A DNA stretch of 8,523 bases from Gemmatimonadales bacterium (GTDB lineage Bacteria; Gemmatimonadota; Gemmatimonadetes; Gemmatimonadales; GWC2-71-9). Location of the stretch: NCBI GenBank assembly GCA_013003805.1, contig JABDII010000273.1, positions 1-8,523 on the forward strand, read 5' to 3'. The position numbers and the translations under genes are program-made. The notes beneath the pieces are model-generated. The model worked only from the letters and a program-made list of their open reading frames with translations, ran no database searches and had not been told where the DNA came from. Positions 1 through 6,822 of this stretch are shown in pieces; position 1 is the first letter of the stretch; the number at the start of each line of letters is the position of its first letter.

Positions 1-761
1 AGATCGATCTCATCCGAGGCGGTGGGTATGGTGAGCCCGGCCTGTGCAACGGGAATCCAGTAATGCAGCAGGAGTTGCTTTTCACCCGGGGCGACGGGCG
101 CAAACAGGAACACGGAGTCGCGCTCGATGGTCACTGCATCGGGCGAGAAATCGCTCTCCCCCACCCGGGCGTCCAGCACGCCGGGAGGAAGTGGTCCCGA
201 CCAGTTGGGCGTCTGACTGTCGGGCGAGACCCGCGTCAGGTGCCCCCCGGCGGCCTGGAGCGTGATGAAATCCACGATTTCGCGGGTGCCCTCCGAGGTC
301 GGTGGGGCGATGACGATGTGCCGGTTCGGCGCCTGGACCGAGATCGTCGTTGAGGTATCGGAGACCACGAGCAGGACGGTATCCGGCATGATATCGCCGG
401 CCCCCCGGATCGGGGCCGAGAAATACTCGATCCCGTGGTGCCTGGCGCTCAACAGGTACACGGATTGGGAATCCGCGGAGAATCGGAATCGGAACATCCC
501 CGACCGATCCGTCGCGGTCGAGTCCACCGGTCCTTGAATCGAAGGACCTACTTGGTGCATCACGACGCGAACGCCGGCTGCGGGCGCGCTGTCGGGGGTG
601 GTCTGGTTGAGCACCCGTCCACTCACGGTGAGTGGGACTTGCCCCAGACTGGATTGGGGAAGGAAAGACGCACAGGCGAGCGCTACGGTAGCGCTACGGA
701 TTGAACTTGCCGAAATCCTCGGGATCCAGCTTCTCCAAATACTGCCGCAACGTCTCTGCAC
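1..761 (-). CDS. Secreted protein with carboxypeptidase-regulatory-like domain, partial (3' end outside window)
   Basis: Reading the minus strand from the end of the DUF151 gene to the left edge gives one uninterrupted frame of about 253 codons. A basic stretch and hydrophobic core (ATVALACASFLPQSSLGQ, about residues 24-41) look like a signal peptide. A beta-rich domain follows with the pattern LTVSGRVLNQTTPDSAPAAG, VRVVMHQ, then DSTATDRSGMFRFRF (about 45-94) and YLLSARHHGIEYFSAPI (about 102-118). This is the transthyretin-like carboxypeptidase-regulatory fold, common in exported and outer-membrane-associated proteins. The remainder is beta-rich and unassigned. The start shown is a GTG at 761-759 lying within the DUF151 gene. 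An ATG at 821-819 is also in frame, and the coding signal is firm only from about 700 downward. Function is unknown. Confidence 0.7.
   Translation of the reverse strand, partial: MQRRCGSIWRSWIPRISASSIRSATVALACASFLPQSSLGQVPLTVSGRVLNQTTPDSAPAAGVRVVMHQVGPSIQGPVDSTATDRSGMFRFRFSADSQSVYLLSARHHGIEYFSAPIRGAGDIMPDTVLLVVSDTSTTISVQAPNRHIVIAPPTSEGTREIVDFITLQAAGGHLTRVSPDSQTPNWSGPLPPGVLDARVGESDFSPDAVTIERDSVFLFAPVAPGEKQLLLHYWIPVAQAGLTIPTASDEID
679..695. repeat. 17-base inverted repeat at the DUF151 stop codon
   Basis: The sequence AGCGCTACGGTAGCGCT is a perfect inverted repeat with 8-base arms (AGCGCTAC and GTAGCGCT) around a single G. The same stretch (682-699) also contains two direct copies of CGCTACGG separated by TAG. 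It covers the first two bases of the DUF151 stop codon and the signal-peptide region of the downstream gene. There is no T-run after it, so it is not an intrinsic terminator. A 17-base palindrome in GC-rich coding DNA can arise by chance. Confidence 0.4.
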
Positions 762-1185
762 TCTCCGAGGGATCGGGCCCGGACTCCATTGGCTCGACGG
801 CTGTTTGATTGAGCAGGTCATCGTTGGCATACATCGGCGCGTTGAGACGCAAGGCCAAGGCGATGCTGTCGCTTGGCCTGGCATCGACCTGGAAGAGGTG
901 GTCATCACGCGCGATGAGCAACTCGGCAAAATAGGTGTTCTCCTTCACATCGGTGATCGAGACCTTCTTCAGGCTTCCGCCCAGTCCTGTCACGATTTGC
1001 TTTAGGAGATCGTGAGTGAGTGGGCGCTGGGCCTGGACGCCTTGGATTTCCATGGCGATCGCGCTGGCCTCGGCGGGGCCGATCCAAATCGGCAACACGC
1101 GGGACCCATCCTTCTCGCGAAGAATGACGACGGGAGAATTGGTGGTGCGGTCGAGCCCGAGATGGGCAATGGTGACCTCCACCAT
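694..1185 (-). CDS. Bifunctional nuclease family protein (DUF151)
   Basis: The 163-residue product belongs to the DUF151/BFN family, whose studied members have combined RNase and DNase activity. Family features are the opening MVEVTIAHLGLDRTTNSPVV, VLPIWIGPAEASAIAM (about 30-45), ENTYFAELLIARD (about 82-94) and DARPSDSIALALRLNAPMY (about 100-118). The last 40 residues form an acidic tail (ESGPDPSESAETLRQYLEKL and onward) that may vary between species. The ATG at 1185 gives the usual MVEV start, but the only strong Shine-Dalgarno sequence (AGGAGG, 1211-1206) is 20 bases upstream of it. That site is five bases from an in-frame CTG at 1200-1198, which would add five residues. The gene lies 48 bases after metK and is probably on the same transcript. 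Confidence 0.9.
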   Translation of the reverse strand: MVEVTIAHLGLDRTTNSPVVILREKDGSRVLPIWIGPAEASAIAMEIQGVQAQRPLTHDLLKQIVTGLGGSLKKVSITDVKENTYFAELLIARDDHLFQVDARPSDSIALALRLNAPMYANDDLLNQTAVEPMESGPDPSESAETLRQYLEKLDPEDFGKFNP

Positions 1186-1205
1186 GTTGTCAGCGCCCAG
1201 CGGGG

Positions 1206-1211
1206 CCTCCT
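1206..1211 (-). promoter_or_regulatory. AGGAGG ribosome binding site before the DUF151 gene
   Basis: A perfect AGGAGG stands in the 48-base gap between metK and the DUF151 gene. Spacing is 20 bases to the ATG at 1185 but five bases to an in-frame CTG at 1200. Either the true start is the CTG or the spacing is unusually long. Confidence 0.5.
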
Positions 1212-1233
1212 CGTGTCATCGAGCGTGCAAGTC

Positions 1234-2481
1234 CTACTTGGCGGCCGTCAGGAGATCCCGGACTCGATCGGTGCGCTCCCACGCGAAATAGTCGAGCTTG
1301 GCGGCGCCGCGCTTCGCCGAGAACGGCTTCCGCCCAAAATGTCCGTACGCCGCAGTCGGCAGGTAGATGGGACGCTTGAGCTTCAACGCGGAAATGATTC
1401 CCTTCGGCGTGAGATCGAACACCTCGGCGACGATCTTCTCGAGTCGCGAGTCAGGGAGCTTTCCCGTTCCATAAGTGTCGATCATGACCGATACCGGTCG
1501 CGCCACTCCTATGGCGTACGCTACCTGGACTTCACAGCGCTTGGCAAGGCCCGCGGCCACGATGTTTTTGGCGACCCATCGGGTGGCATAGGCTGCCGAA
1601 CGATCGACCTTACTCGGATCTTTGCCGCTGAAGGCTCCTCCGCCGTGTCGCGCCATCCCGCCATAGGTATCGACGATGATCTTCCGCCCGGTCAGCCCCG
1701 CATCTCCGTGCGGTCCGCCGATGACGAATCGGCCGGTCGGATTGACATGGATCTTCGTCTTCGCGATGCCGAGCGTTCCCCGTGCAATGACCGGCTTGAT
1801 CACCTCCTCGATGATGACCTCTCGGATCTTCTTCTGACTCAACCTGCGGGAGCCTACACGCTCGGCGTGTTGGGTGGAGACGACGATGGTCTTGATGGCG
1901 GTCGGCTTATCTCCGGTGTACTCGACCGATACCTGGCACTTGCCGTCGGGCCTGAGCCATTCGATCGGGCTGATCCCACGCGCTCCCTTCCGGACAATCG
2001 CGAGACGTTCCGCCAAGCGATGAGCCAGGAGAATGGGCAGCGGCATCAACTCGGGAGTCTCGGCAGTCGCGTAGCCGAACATCATTCCTTGATCGCCGGC
2101 GCCTTGTTGGGCCTCGCGATCGACACCCATGGCAATATCGGTCGATTGGCGATCGATCGAGGTGAGAACGGCACACGTGCGACTATCGAAGCCCGATGAC
2201 GCATCGGTGTATCCGATGGCCTCAACGGTTTCCCGGACCAAATCGGGAATGTGCACATAGGCCTTGGTGGACACCTCGCCGGCGACGACGACCATGCCGG
2301 TAGTGACCAGCGTTTCGCATGCCACGCGGGCCCGGGAATCTTTCTCGAGAATCGCATCGAGAATCGCATCTGAAATCTGGTCGGCCATCTTATCCGGGTG
2401 GCCTTCGGTAACCGACTCGGATGTAAACACATGACGCTTCTTGCTGCCCTGCTCGACGTGGTTCATGGCGATCGGTTTCAC
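1234..2481 (-). CDS. metK: S-adenosylmethionine synthase (methionine adenosyltransferase)
   Basis: The enzyme makes S-adenosylmethionine from methionine and ATP in the cytoplasm. Clear family motifs are HVFTSESVTEGHPDK (17-31, with the ATP-binding histidine of GHPDK), GAGDQGMMFGYA (127-138), VNPTGRFVIGGPHGDAGLTG (246-265) and the phosphate-binding loop GGGAFSGKDPSKVDRSAAY (280-298). The product is 415 residues from the GTG at 2481, against about 384-400 in most bacteria; the excess is mainly an N-terminal extension of about 13 residues. The GTG is favoured because it overlaps the ptsI TGA as GTGA, the same arrangement used at hprK, EIID and HPr. An ATG at 2466-2464 would give 410 residues, and neither start has a good Shine-Dalgarno site. 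No SAM riboswitch is possible directly upstream, since that sequence is ptsI coding. It is followed by a 48-base gap before the nuclease gene. Confidence 0.97.
   Translation of the reverse strand: MKPIAMNHVEQGSKKRHVFTSESVTEGHPDKMADQISDAILDAILEKDSRARVACETLVTTGMVVVAGEVSTKAYVHIPDLVRETVEAIGYTDASSGFDSRTCAVLTSIDRQSTDIAMGVDREAQQGAGDQGMMFGYATAETPELMPLPILLAHRLAERLAIVRKGARGISPIEWLRPDGKCQVSVEYTGDKPTAIKTIVVSTQHAERVGSRRLSQKKIREVIIEEVIKPVIARGTLGIAKTKIHVNPTGRFVIGGPHGDAGLTGRKIIVDTYGGMARHGGGAFSGKDPSKVDRSAAYATRWVAKNIVAAGLAKRCEVQVAYAIGVARPVSVMIDTYGTGKLPDSRLEKIVAEVFDLTPKGIISALKLKRPIYLPTAAYGHFGRKPFSAKRGAAKLDYFAWERTDRVRDLLTAAK
2347..2370. repeat. metK: Perfect 12-base tandem duplication inside metK
   Basis: GAGAATCGCATC occurs twice in tandem on the plus strand. 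On the coding strand it gives the repeated peptide DAILDAIL in SDAILDAILEKD. The DAxLDA pattern is normal for MetK, so the peptide repeat belongs to the family; the notable point is identical codon choice in both copies. It is in frame and does not disturb the gene. Confidence 0.6.
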
Positions 2482-4301
2482 GAGGTTGAAGTGGGGAAAT
2501 CCGTCGGCAAGCTAGCGGCTTTCCTGATATCCGGCAACGAGTTCAAGGGATCGAACATGCGCAAATCTAGGTATGACCCGCAGGCCTCCTTCACGGCCGC
2601 ACGGACCTCGTCGGCAGTGCCAGCCTCGAGGGCCGCGGCGGCCGCCCGCTTGGCGGCCTCGAAGGGAACCCGGCGTACCGTCCACTTGACCAGCGGAAGC
2701 TCCGGGGGAGACACGCTGAGGCAGCGATACCCCAGCCCGATCAACAGCACTGCAGCCAGCGGTTCCGATGCCATTTCACCGCAGATGCTGACCGGAATAT
2801 GTTGCCGTGCCCCGGCGTCGCTTACGTCCTTGAGCTGGCGAATGATGGCGGGGTGGTATGCCGTGAACCGACTCGCCAGACGCGCGTTGCCGCGATCCGC
2901 AGCCATCGTGTACTGGGTGAGATCGTTGGTGCCAACGCTGAAGAAATCACTCACCTGAGCCAGCCGGTCTGCCAAGATCACCGCGGCTGGCGTCTCGACC
3001 ATAACGCCCACGGGAACCGACTTCGCCGCCGGCACTCCATCGCGGGCGAGCGCCCGGGCTTCTTCCTCGAGCAGTGCCCGTGATTCCAGAATCTCCTCGA
3101 TCCGAGTTACCAACGGGAGCATGAGTTGGATGTTGCGGTCGACCGCCGCACGCAAGACGGCCCTGAGTTGGGGTCGGAAGATCTCTTGCTGGTCGAGACA
3201 CACTCGAATCGACCGCCATCCGAGGAACGGATTCGCCTCGACCGGCGCCCTGAACCCCACCGGGAACTTGTCGCCTCCGAGGTCGAACGCTCGGATCACG
3301 ACCGGATCGCGTCGGAAGGCGTCCGCCACACGTCGGAAATAGGCGAATTGCTCGTCCTCCGTTGGGAGCTCCGCGCGCCCAGTCACGAGGAACTCAGTCC
3401 GCACCAGCCCGACCCCTCGTGCCCCGTTCCTGAGGGCAGGCTCAATCTCCTCCGGGAGATCCACGTTCCCCATCAAGGCCACGTCTAGGCCATCCGGGGT
3501 CACCGCCGGCTCGCCGACCGCCGTTTCCAACTCGAGCGCGAGTCGGTGCCGGCGGCTGAGACGCGCCCGAGCGGTGTCCATATCAGCCGGGGTCGGATCG
3601 AGGAGAACCGTGCCTCGTTTCCCGTCGATGAGCAGCACGGTGCCGTTGCGGATGTGATCGAGCGCTTCAGGGACACCCATGACGGCAGGAATACCCAACG
3701 AGTGGGCCAGGATGGCCGCATGCGAGGTCCGGGTTCCCTGTTCGGACACGAGGCCAACGACGTGTTCCCGGTCGAGCTGTACCGTGACACCGGGCGACAA
3801 CTCGTGGGCTACCACGATCACCGGCTCATCGAGCTCAATGGACCATTCCTCGTGATCGGATCGATCCAGCAACCGGTGCAAGACCTGTCGTTGGACAGCA
3901 GTGAGATCGGTCAGGCGCTCTCGCAGGCGAGGAGCGCCAGCCCATGCTTCACGGAGTTCCAAGGACTTGAATTCAAATGCCGTTTCGGCACTCAAGAGGT
4001 TGTTGCGAATGAGCATCTCGACGCTGCCGAGATAGTCTTCGTCCTGCACCATGAGGATCTGCGCGTCGAAGATCCCCGACTCCTCGGGTCCGGCACGCTC
4101 CGCCACGCGTTCCCTGAGCGAGGTCAGGCCGTGGGCCACTTCGCTCACGGCTTGGCGCAGCCTGGCGATCTCCCCCGGCACCTCTTCCCGTGTAACGGCA
4201 CGATCAGGGACGTCTGGGAAATCCCACCGCACCACCATGGCTGGTGCGAACGCTATCCCGGGCGAGACTCCGATACCGTCGAGTTGCTGCCGTCCGTCCA
4301 T
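2478..4301 (-). CDS. ptsI: Phosphoenolpyruvate-protein phosphotransferase, PTS enzyme I
   Basis: The 607-residue product starts the PTS relay by taking phosphate from phosphoenolpyruvate and passing it to HPr His15. Its length is slightly above the usual 570-580. It begins with GIGVSPGIAFAPA, followed by the HPr-binding helical region. The active-site loop is GTRTSHAAILAHSLGIPAVM, with phospho-histidine His194. In the C-terminal PEP-binding barrel are GLVRTEFL (298-305), NPFLGWRSIR (357-366), MVETPAA (434-440), SVGTNDLTQYTMAADRGN (455-472) and the catalytic Cys508 in SICGEMASEP. It shows no GAF domain, so it is the sugar-type enzyme rather than the nitrogen-type PtsP. The ATG at 4301 overlaps the HPr stop by one base (TAATG). 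The TGA stop overlaps the metK start by four bases. Confidence 0.97.
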   Translation of the reverse strand: MDGRQQLDGIGVSPGIAFAPAMVVRWDFPDVPDRAVTREEVPGEIARLRQAVSEVAHGLTSLRERVAERAGPEESGIFDAQILMVQDEDYLGSVEMLIRNNLLSAETAFEFKSLELREAWAGAPRLRERLTDLTAVQRQVLHRLLDRSDHEEWSIELDEPVIVVAHELSPGVTVQLDREHVVGLVSEQGTRTSHAAILAHSLGIPAVMGVPEALDHIRNGTVLLIDGKRGTVLLDPTPADMDTARARLSRRHRLALELETAVGEPAVTPDGLDVALMGNVDLPEEIEPALRNGARGVGLVRTEFLVTGRAELPTEDEQFAYFRRVADAFRRDPVVIRAFDLGGDKFPVGFRAPVEANPFLGWRSIRVCLDQQEIFRPQLRAVLRAAVDRNIQLMLPLVTRIEEILESRALLEEEARALARDGVPAAKSVPVGVMVETPAAVILADRLAQVSDFFSVGTNDLTQYTMAADRGNARLASRFTAYHPAIIRQLKDVSDAGARQHIPVSICGEMASEPLAAVLLIGLGYRCLSVSPPELPLVKWTVRRVPFEAAKRAAAAALEAGTADEVRAAVKEACGSYLDLRMFDPLNSLPDIRKAASLPTDFPTSTS

Positions 4302-4564
4302 TATTCCCCGAATCCCGTGTCGACTAGTTTCACCAGCGCCTCGACTGCTTCTGATTCATCGGATCCTTCGGCGCGAAAATTCAAGGTGCTTCCGCATTCG
4401 GCAGCGAGCATCATGACGCCCATGATGCTCTTGCAGTTCACCGCGAACGAATCCTTCTCCACTTCCACATGCGACTCGAACTCGCTGGCCAGCTTGACGA
4501 GTTGCGCCGCAGGCCTCGCATGCAGGCCGAGGGAGTTGGTCACAACGACCTGGCGTTCGATCAC
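4301..4564 (-). CDS. ptsH: Phosphocarrier protein HPr
   Basis: The 87-residue protein is HPr, the small carrier between enzyme I and the EIIA domains. With the GTG start at 4564 the active histidine in NSLGLHARPAAQ falls at position 15 and the regulatory serine in NCKSIMGVMMLAA at position 46, which is the standard numbering. Both the PEP-dependent site (His15) and the HprK target (Ser46) are present. The open frame reaches up to 5419, but that 5' part is an out-of-frame reading of EIID. The GTG overlaps the EIID stop as GTGA, and the TAA stop overlaps the enzyme I start as TAATG. No other HPr or EIIA-Ntr gene is in the window. Confidence 0.95.
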   Translation of the reverse strand: MIERQVVVTNSLGLHARPAAQLVKLASEFESHVEVEKDSFAVNCKSIMGVMMLAAECGSTLNFRAEGSDESEAVEALVKLVDTGFGE

Positions 4565-5295
4565 GGCAGGACCCCAAACCAGAGGAGCACCAGCGCCACC
4601 GCCAAGAGTCCGTACCGAACGCCACCAAACGTCGCGCGAAAGCGGTAGGCGAGGGCGAGTCCCAGGACCGCCACGCCTACCCCGATCAGAATTTGCGATC
4701 TCCCGAGCCCGCCCAACAGGAACCTGCCGGCTAACGGAATCGCGACCCCCACCAGGAACCCCGCCGCCAAGCCCACCCATCGTCTCACGCGGGGCACCCA
4801 CGACGATGCGATAGCCTGGCCGACCCGCATGCCGGTGTCCAGTCCGGTCCTGAGTCCCCACCATGCCACCGCAACACGGCATCCGTTGTACCCCACGAGG
4901 AACAACCCGACTCCCCACCATGGGCTCCACACCACGGCCACGATCAGCGCCAACCCCATCATGGCTGGCAAGAGACCAGCCCAAAAGAGGTGGTCGCCCA
5001 GCGCTCCCAGCGTGCCACACAGGGCCGTCTTGAGCCGTCGGATCCGGTCCTCGGATTCGCCGGCATATTCCGCCGCCACCGATGCCCCCAATGCCAACCC
5101 CGCAAGGTATGGGTGGCAGTTGAAGAACTCGGCGGACCGGCCCGCGGCCTCGGCATGGCGTTCGGAGTCGGTCGCCTCCAATCCAGCCAGGAGCGGCTCC
5201 GCAGCGTACCCCATGCCAATTCCCAGCATGCGCTCGTAGTTCCACGCGGCCTGGACGGCAAACAGCCGCGCGAAGGCCTTCCCACGACCGCTCAC
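4561..5295 (-). CDS. PTS mannose/sorbose-family EIID membrane subunit
   Basis: The 244-residue protein shows the EIID hallmarks AAWNYERMLGIGMGYAAEP near the N-terminus, EFFNCHPYLAGLALG (about 56-70) and LKTALCGTLGALGDHLFWAG (about 88-107). These are followed by several hydrophobic segments to the C-terminus. EIID pairs with EIIC to form the membrane part of mannose-family PTS transporters. The frame is open up to 5931, but the upstream part is an out-of-frame reading of EIIC. The GTG at 5295-5293 overlaps the EIIC TGA as GTGA and gives the family-like start MSGRGKAFARLFAVQAAWNY. Typical EIID proteins have about 270-300 residues, so this one is somewhat short. Its TGA stop overlaps the HPr GTG start in the same way. 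Confidence 0.88.
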   Translation of the reverse strand: MSGRGKAFARLFAVQAAWNYERMLGIGMGYAAEPLLAGLEATDSERHAEAAGRSAEFFNCHPYLAGLALGASVAAEYAGESEDRIRRLKTALCGTLGALGDHLFWAGLLPAMMGLALIVAVVWSPWWGVGLFLVGYNGCRVAVAWWGLRTGLDTGMRVGQAIASSWVPRVRRWVGLAAGFLVGVAIPLAGRFLLGGLGRSQILIGVGVAVLGLALAYRFRATFGGVRYGLLAVALVLLWFGVLP

Positions 5296-5972
5296 AACGC
5301 CACCGCCAATAGGCTTCCCGTGAGAAGCCCTGCCGTAAGCCAGCGGCACCGCCGGCTCCGCCCGGCGGTGCGGAGGGCTCCTGAAAGTACGCTGGCCAAC
5401 CCTGCTCCGACCACCGCAACGGTGAGCGCGGCCGCCGCGTCTCCCTCGAGCGGTGGCAGGTGGCGGATCAGGAGTCCCGCCCCGATCGCGATCAGGGACA
5501 GAAGTCCGCTCCGGATACCGTCGCGGGCAAGTCCCGCGTATTGCAGGCTCCGAATCGTCGCGGCGTGGCCGGTGCGCAGCATCTCGAGTCGGTCCCGGAT
5601 CGCCCGGGCGTTCGCTCTGCGCAGCACCGGCATGGTCCACCCTCCCAGCGCCGCCAGGACCAATCCGGTCGCGGCACCCACTCCCAAACCAGCTACCGGC
5701 GGCTGACCCGCCGCCACCAGCACGGCGCCCATCGTCGCGGCTCCGTAATCCGGGTAGCGCGCGGCCCCGATCGGGAGGGCATCCAGGGCGAACAATTCGA
5801 GGACAATCCCGATCCGAGCACCAGCGAGAAGATCGCCGAGGATGGCGCCGGCTACCACCGCGACTATGAAAGGCCGCGCTACCATGGACTGTGGCACGCT
5901 CACCAAGTCCAGACCGGCGATGGTGGCCCACACCCAGAGGAGACCGATGCCCATCAGCACCGAACTCTCCAT
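5292..5972 (-). CDS. PTS mannose/sorbose-family EIIC membrane subunit
   Basis: The 226-residue protein is hydrophobic almost throughout and carries the EIIC signature region GLDLVSVPQSMVARPFIVA (from about residue 20), then AGAILGDLLAGARIGIVLEL and ALPIGAARYPD (about 41-75). It forms the sugar channel in the inner membrane with EIID. The open frame extends upstream to 6326, but that part is an arginine-rich out-of-frame reading of EIIB. The ATG at 5972 overlaps the EIIB stop as TGATG and has GGAG eight bases upstream. The E. coli homologue ManY has about 266 residues, so this version is short. The C-terminal 40 residues are less clearly family-like. Its stop overlaps the EIID GTG start. Confidence 0.88.
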   Translation of the reverse strand: MESSVLMGIGLLWVWATIAGLDLVSVPQSMVARPFIVAVVAGAILGDLLAGARIGIVLELFALDALPIGAARYPDYGAATMGAVLVAAGQPPVAGLGVGAATGLVLAALGGWTMPVLRRANARAIRDRLEMLRTGHAATIRSLQYAGLARDGIRSGLLSLIAIGAGLLIRHLPPLEGDAAAALTVAVVGAGLASVLSGALRTAGRSRRCRWLTAGLLTGSLLAVAL

Positions 5973-6448
5973 CACGCGAGCTCCGAGAGCGCCACTGCCC
6001 GGGTCGTGGGAACGTCCTGCGCCGTGATCTCTATCCCATCCTCCTTCAGTGCAATCAACGCGCGGTACTCTTCGTCCGTTAGGTATACGTATGGCAGCCG
6101 CTGCCGGCGTCCGGGGCGGTGGTGGACGCCACCGAGATTGATCTTCGGAATGGTTGGCCCTCCGTTGCCGCGAATCGCCGCCATCGAATCGACCGTGCCG
6201 GTTAGGAGCATGCCTCGACGCGGATCCGCCTGCCAATCGGTCAGGCTCGTGCGAGCCTGCTCCACGTCCGCAAACACGACCTCCACAGCCTGGGGCACCG
6301 CCATGCGATAGAGCTCCTGCTCCCACTCACTCGCGCTGACCTCCGAGTCCACCAAGACGATGAACTCGATTCCCAGCGGTCTTCCCCATCCAATGACCAC
6401 CTGGCCATGAATCAGGCGGTCATCGATGCGATACAGGAGGATGGGCAT
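5972..6448 (-). CDS. PTS mannose/sorbose-family EIIB subunit
   Basis: The 158-residue protein carries the EIIB signature YRIDDRLIHGQVVIGWG at its N-terminus, with the phospho-accepting histidine at position 14. It receives phosphate from EIIA and phosphorylates the sugar as it enters through EIIC/EIID. The conserved segment PKINLGGVHHRPGR followed by PYVYLTDEEY (about 101-128) is typical of the domain. The frame is open upstream to an ATG at 6472, but the ATG at 6448-6446 is chosen. It places the signature at the expected position and overlaps the EIIA stop as TAATG, in keeping with the other junctions. The TGA stop overlaps the EIIC start as TGATG. The sugar substrate cannot be assigned from sequence alone. 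Confidence 0.93.
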   Translation of the reverse strand: MPILLYRIDDRLIHGQVVIGWGRPLGIEFIVLVDSEVSASEWEQELYRMAVPQAVEVVFADVEQARTSLTDWQADPRRGMLLTGTVDSMAAIRGNGGPTIPKINLGGVHHRPGRRQRLPYVYLTDEEYRALIALKEDGIEITAQDVPTTRAVALSELA

Positions 6449-6822
6449 TAGGTGACGCGGATCGCTCCACACCCTTTTCCGACCACGTGCTCGGCAACGT
6501 CGTGGAGCGGGAGTTCGCGGTGGAACAGGAAATCCAGCAGCATCGCCAGGTTGACACCGGTCACGACCTTGACGTCCGATTGCCCACGGAAGCGGTGGAG
6601 CGCCGCCAATAGGCAGGACCCGCTCGGCAAGTCAACGAAGACCACCGACGGCAGGCCGTTGATGGCCTCCGCGATCCGGTCCTCCAGGCGATCGCGGTCG
6701 CACCCGTCGTTTGAGACCGGGATCAGCGCATCGGTGACGCCACTAATCCCTTCGGCCGCATCAACTAGTGCCTCGGCGACGCGGCCGTGTCCCACGACCA
6801 CTCCGCGAATCGGGCTATTCAT
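6448..6822 (-). CDS. PTS mannose/sorbose-family EIIA subunit
   Basis: The 124-residue protein is a stand-alone EIIA domain of the mannose-fructose-sorbose family. It takes phosphate from phospho-HPr and passes it to EIIB in the cytoplasm. The phospho-accepting histidine is His12 in RGVVVGHGRVAEALVDAAEG, equivalent to His10 of E. coli ManX. The family segments VVFVDLPSGS (about 60-69) and VVTGVNLAMLLDFL (about 86-99) follow. It lacks the fused EIIB domain of E. coli ManX and so resembles the split form. The ATG start lies in an eight-base overlap with hprK (ATGAATAG), preceded by AGGAAG a few bases upstream. The TAA stop shares its last A with the ATG of EIIB. Lone EIIA-Man proteins are often regulatory in delta-proteobacteria, but the three partner subunits follow here, so transport is likely. 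Confidence 0.93.
   Translation of the reverse strand: MNSPIRGVVVGHGRVAEALVDAAEGISGVTDALIPVSNDGCDRDRLEDRIAEAINGLPSVVFVDLPSGSCLLAALHRFRGQSDVKVVTGVNLAMLLDFLFHRELPLHDVAEHVVGKGCGAIRVT

Noticed and set aside
1229..1241. Small inverted repeat caagt-cct-acttg at the metK stop as a terminator
   Set aside because: A five-base-pair stem with low GC and no T-run is too weak for an intrinsic terminator, and the nuclease gene follows closely.
1012..2199. 395-residue plus-strand open frame opposite metK and the nuclease gene
   Set aside because: It is antisense to two clearly recognised genes, has no family motif, and such long antisense frames are common in GC-rich genes.
2467..2600. SAM riboswitch upstream of metK
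   Set aside because: The metK start overlaps the ptsI stop, so all upstream sequence is ptsI coding; no leader or characteristic riboswitch structure was seen.
3546..4814. 422-residue plus-strand open frame opposite ptsI, HPr and EIID
   Set aside because: It spans three well-supported minus-strand genes, and its translation shows no recognisable domain and becomes proline/arginine-rich at the end.
4565..5419. N-terminal extension of the HPr frame, which would give a 372-residue HPr fusion
   Set aside because: The extra part is an out-of-frame reading of EIID. With the GTG at 4564, His15 and Ser46 fall at their standard positions.
5296..5931. N-terminal extension of the EIID frame
   Set aside because: It reads through EIIC in a different frame and is Arg/Pro-rich; the EIID family match begins at the GTG at 5295.
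5460..6311. 283-residue plus-strand open frame opposite EIIC and EIIB
   Set aside because: It is antisense to two genes with strong motifs; its own translation is low-complexity and unlike a folded protein.
5973..6326. N-terminal extension of the EIIC frame up to 6326
   Set aside because: It overlaps EIIB in another frame and reads as Arg/Gly/His-rich sequence; the family match starts exactly at the ATG overlapping the EIIB stop.
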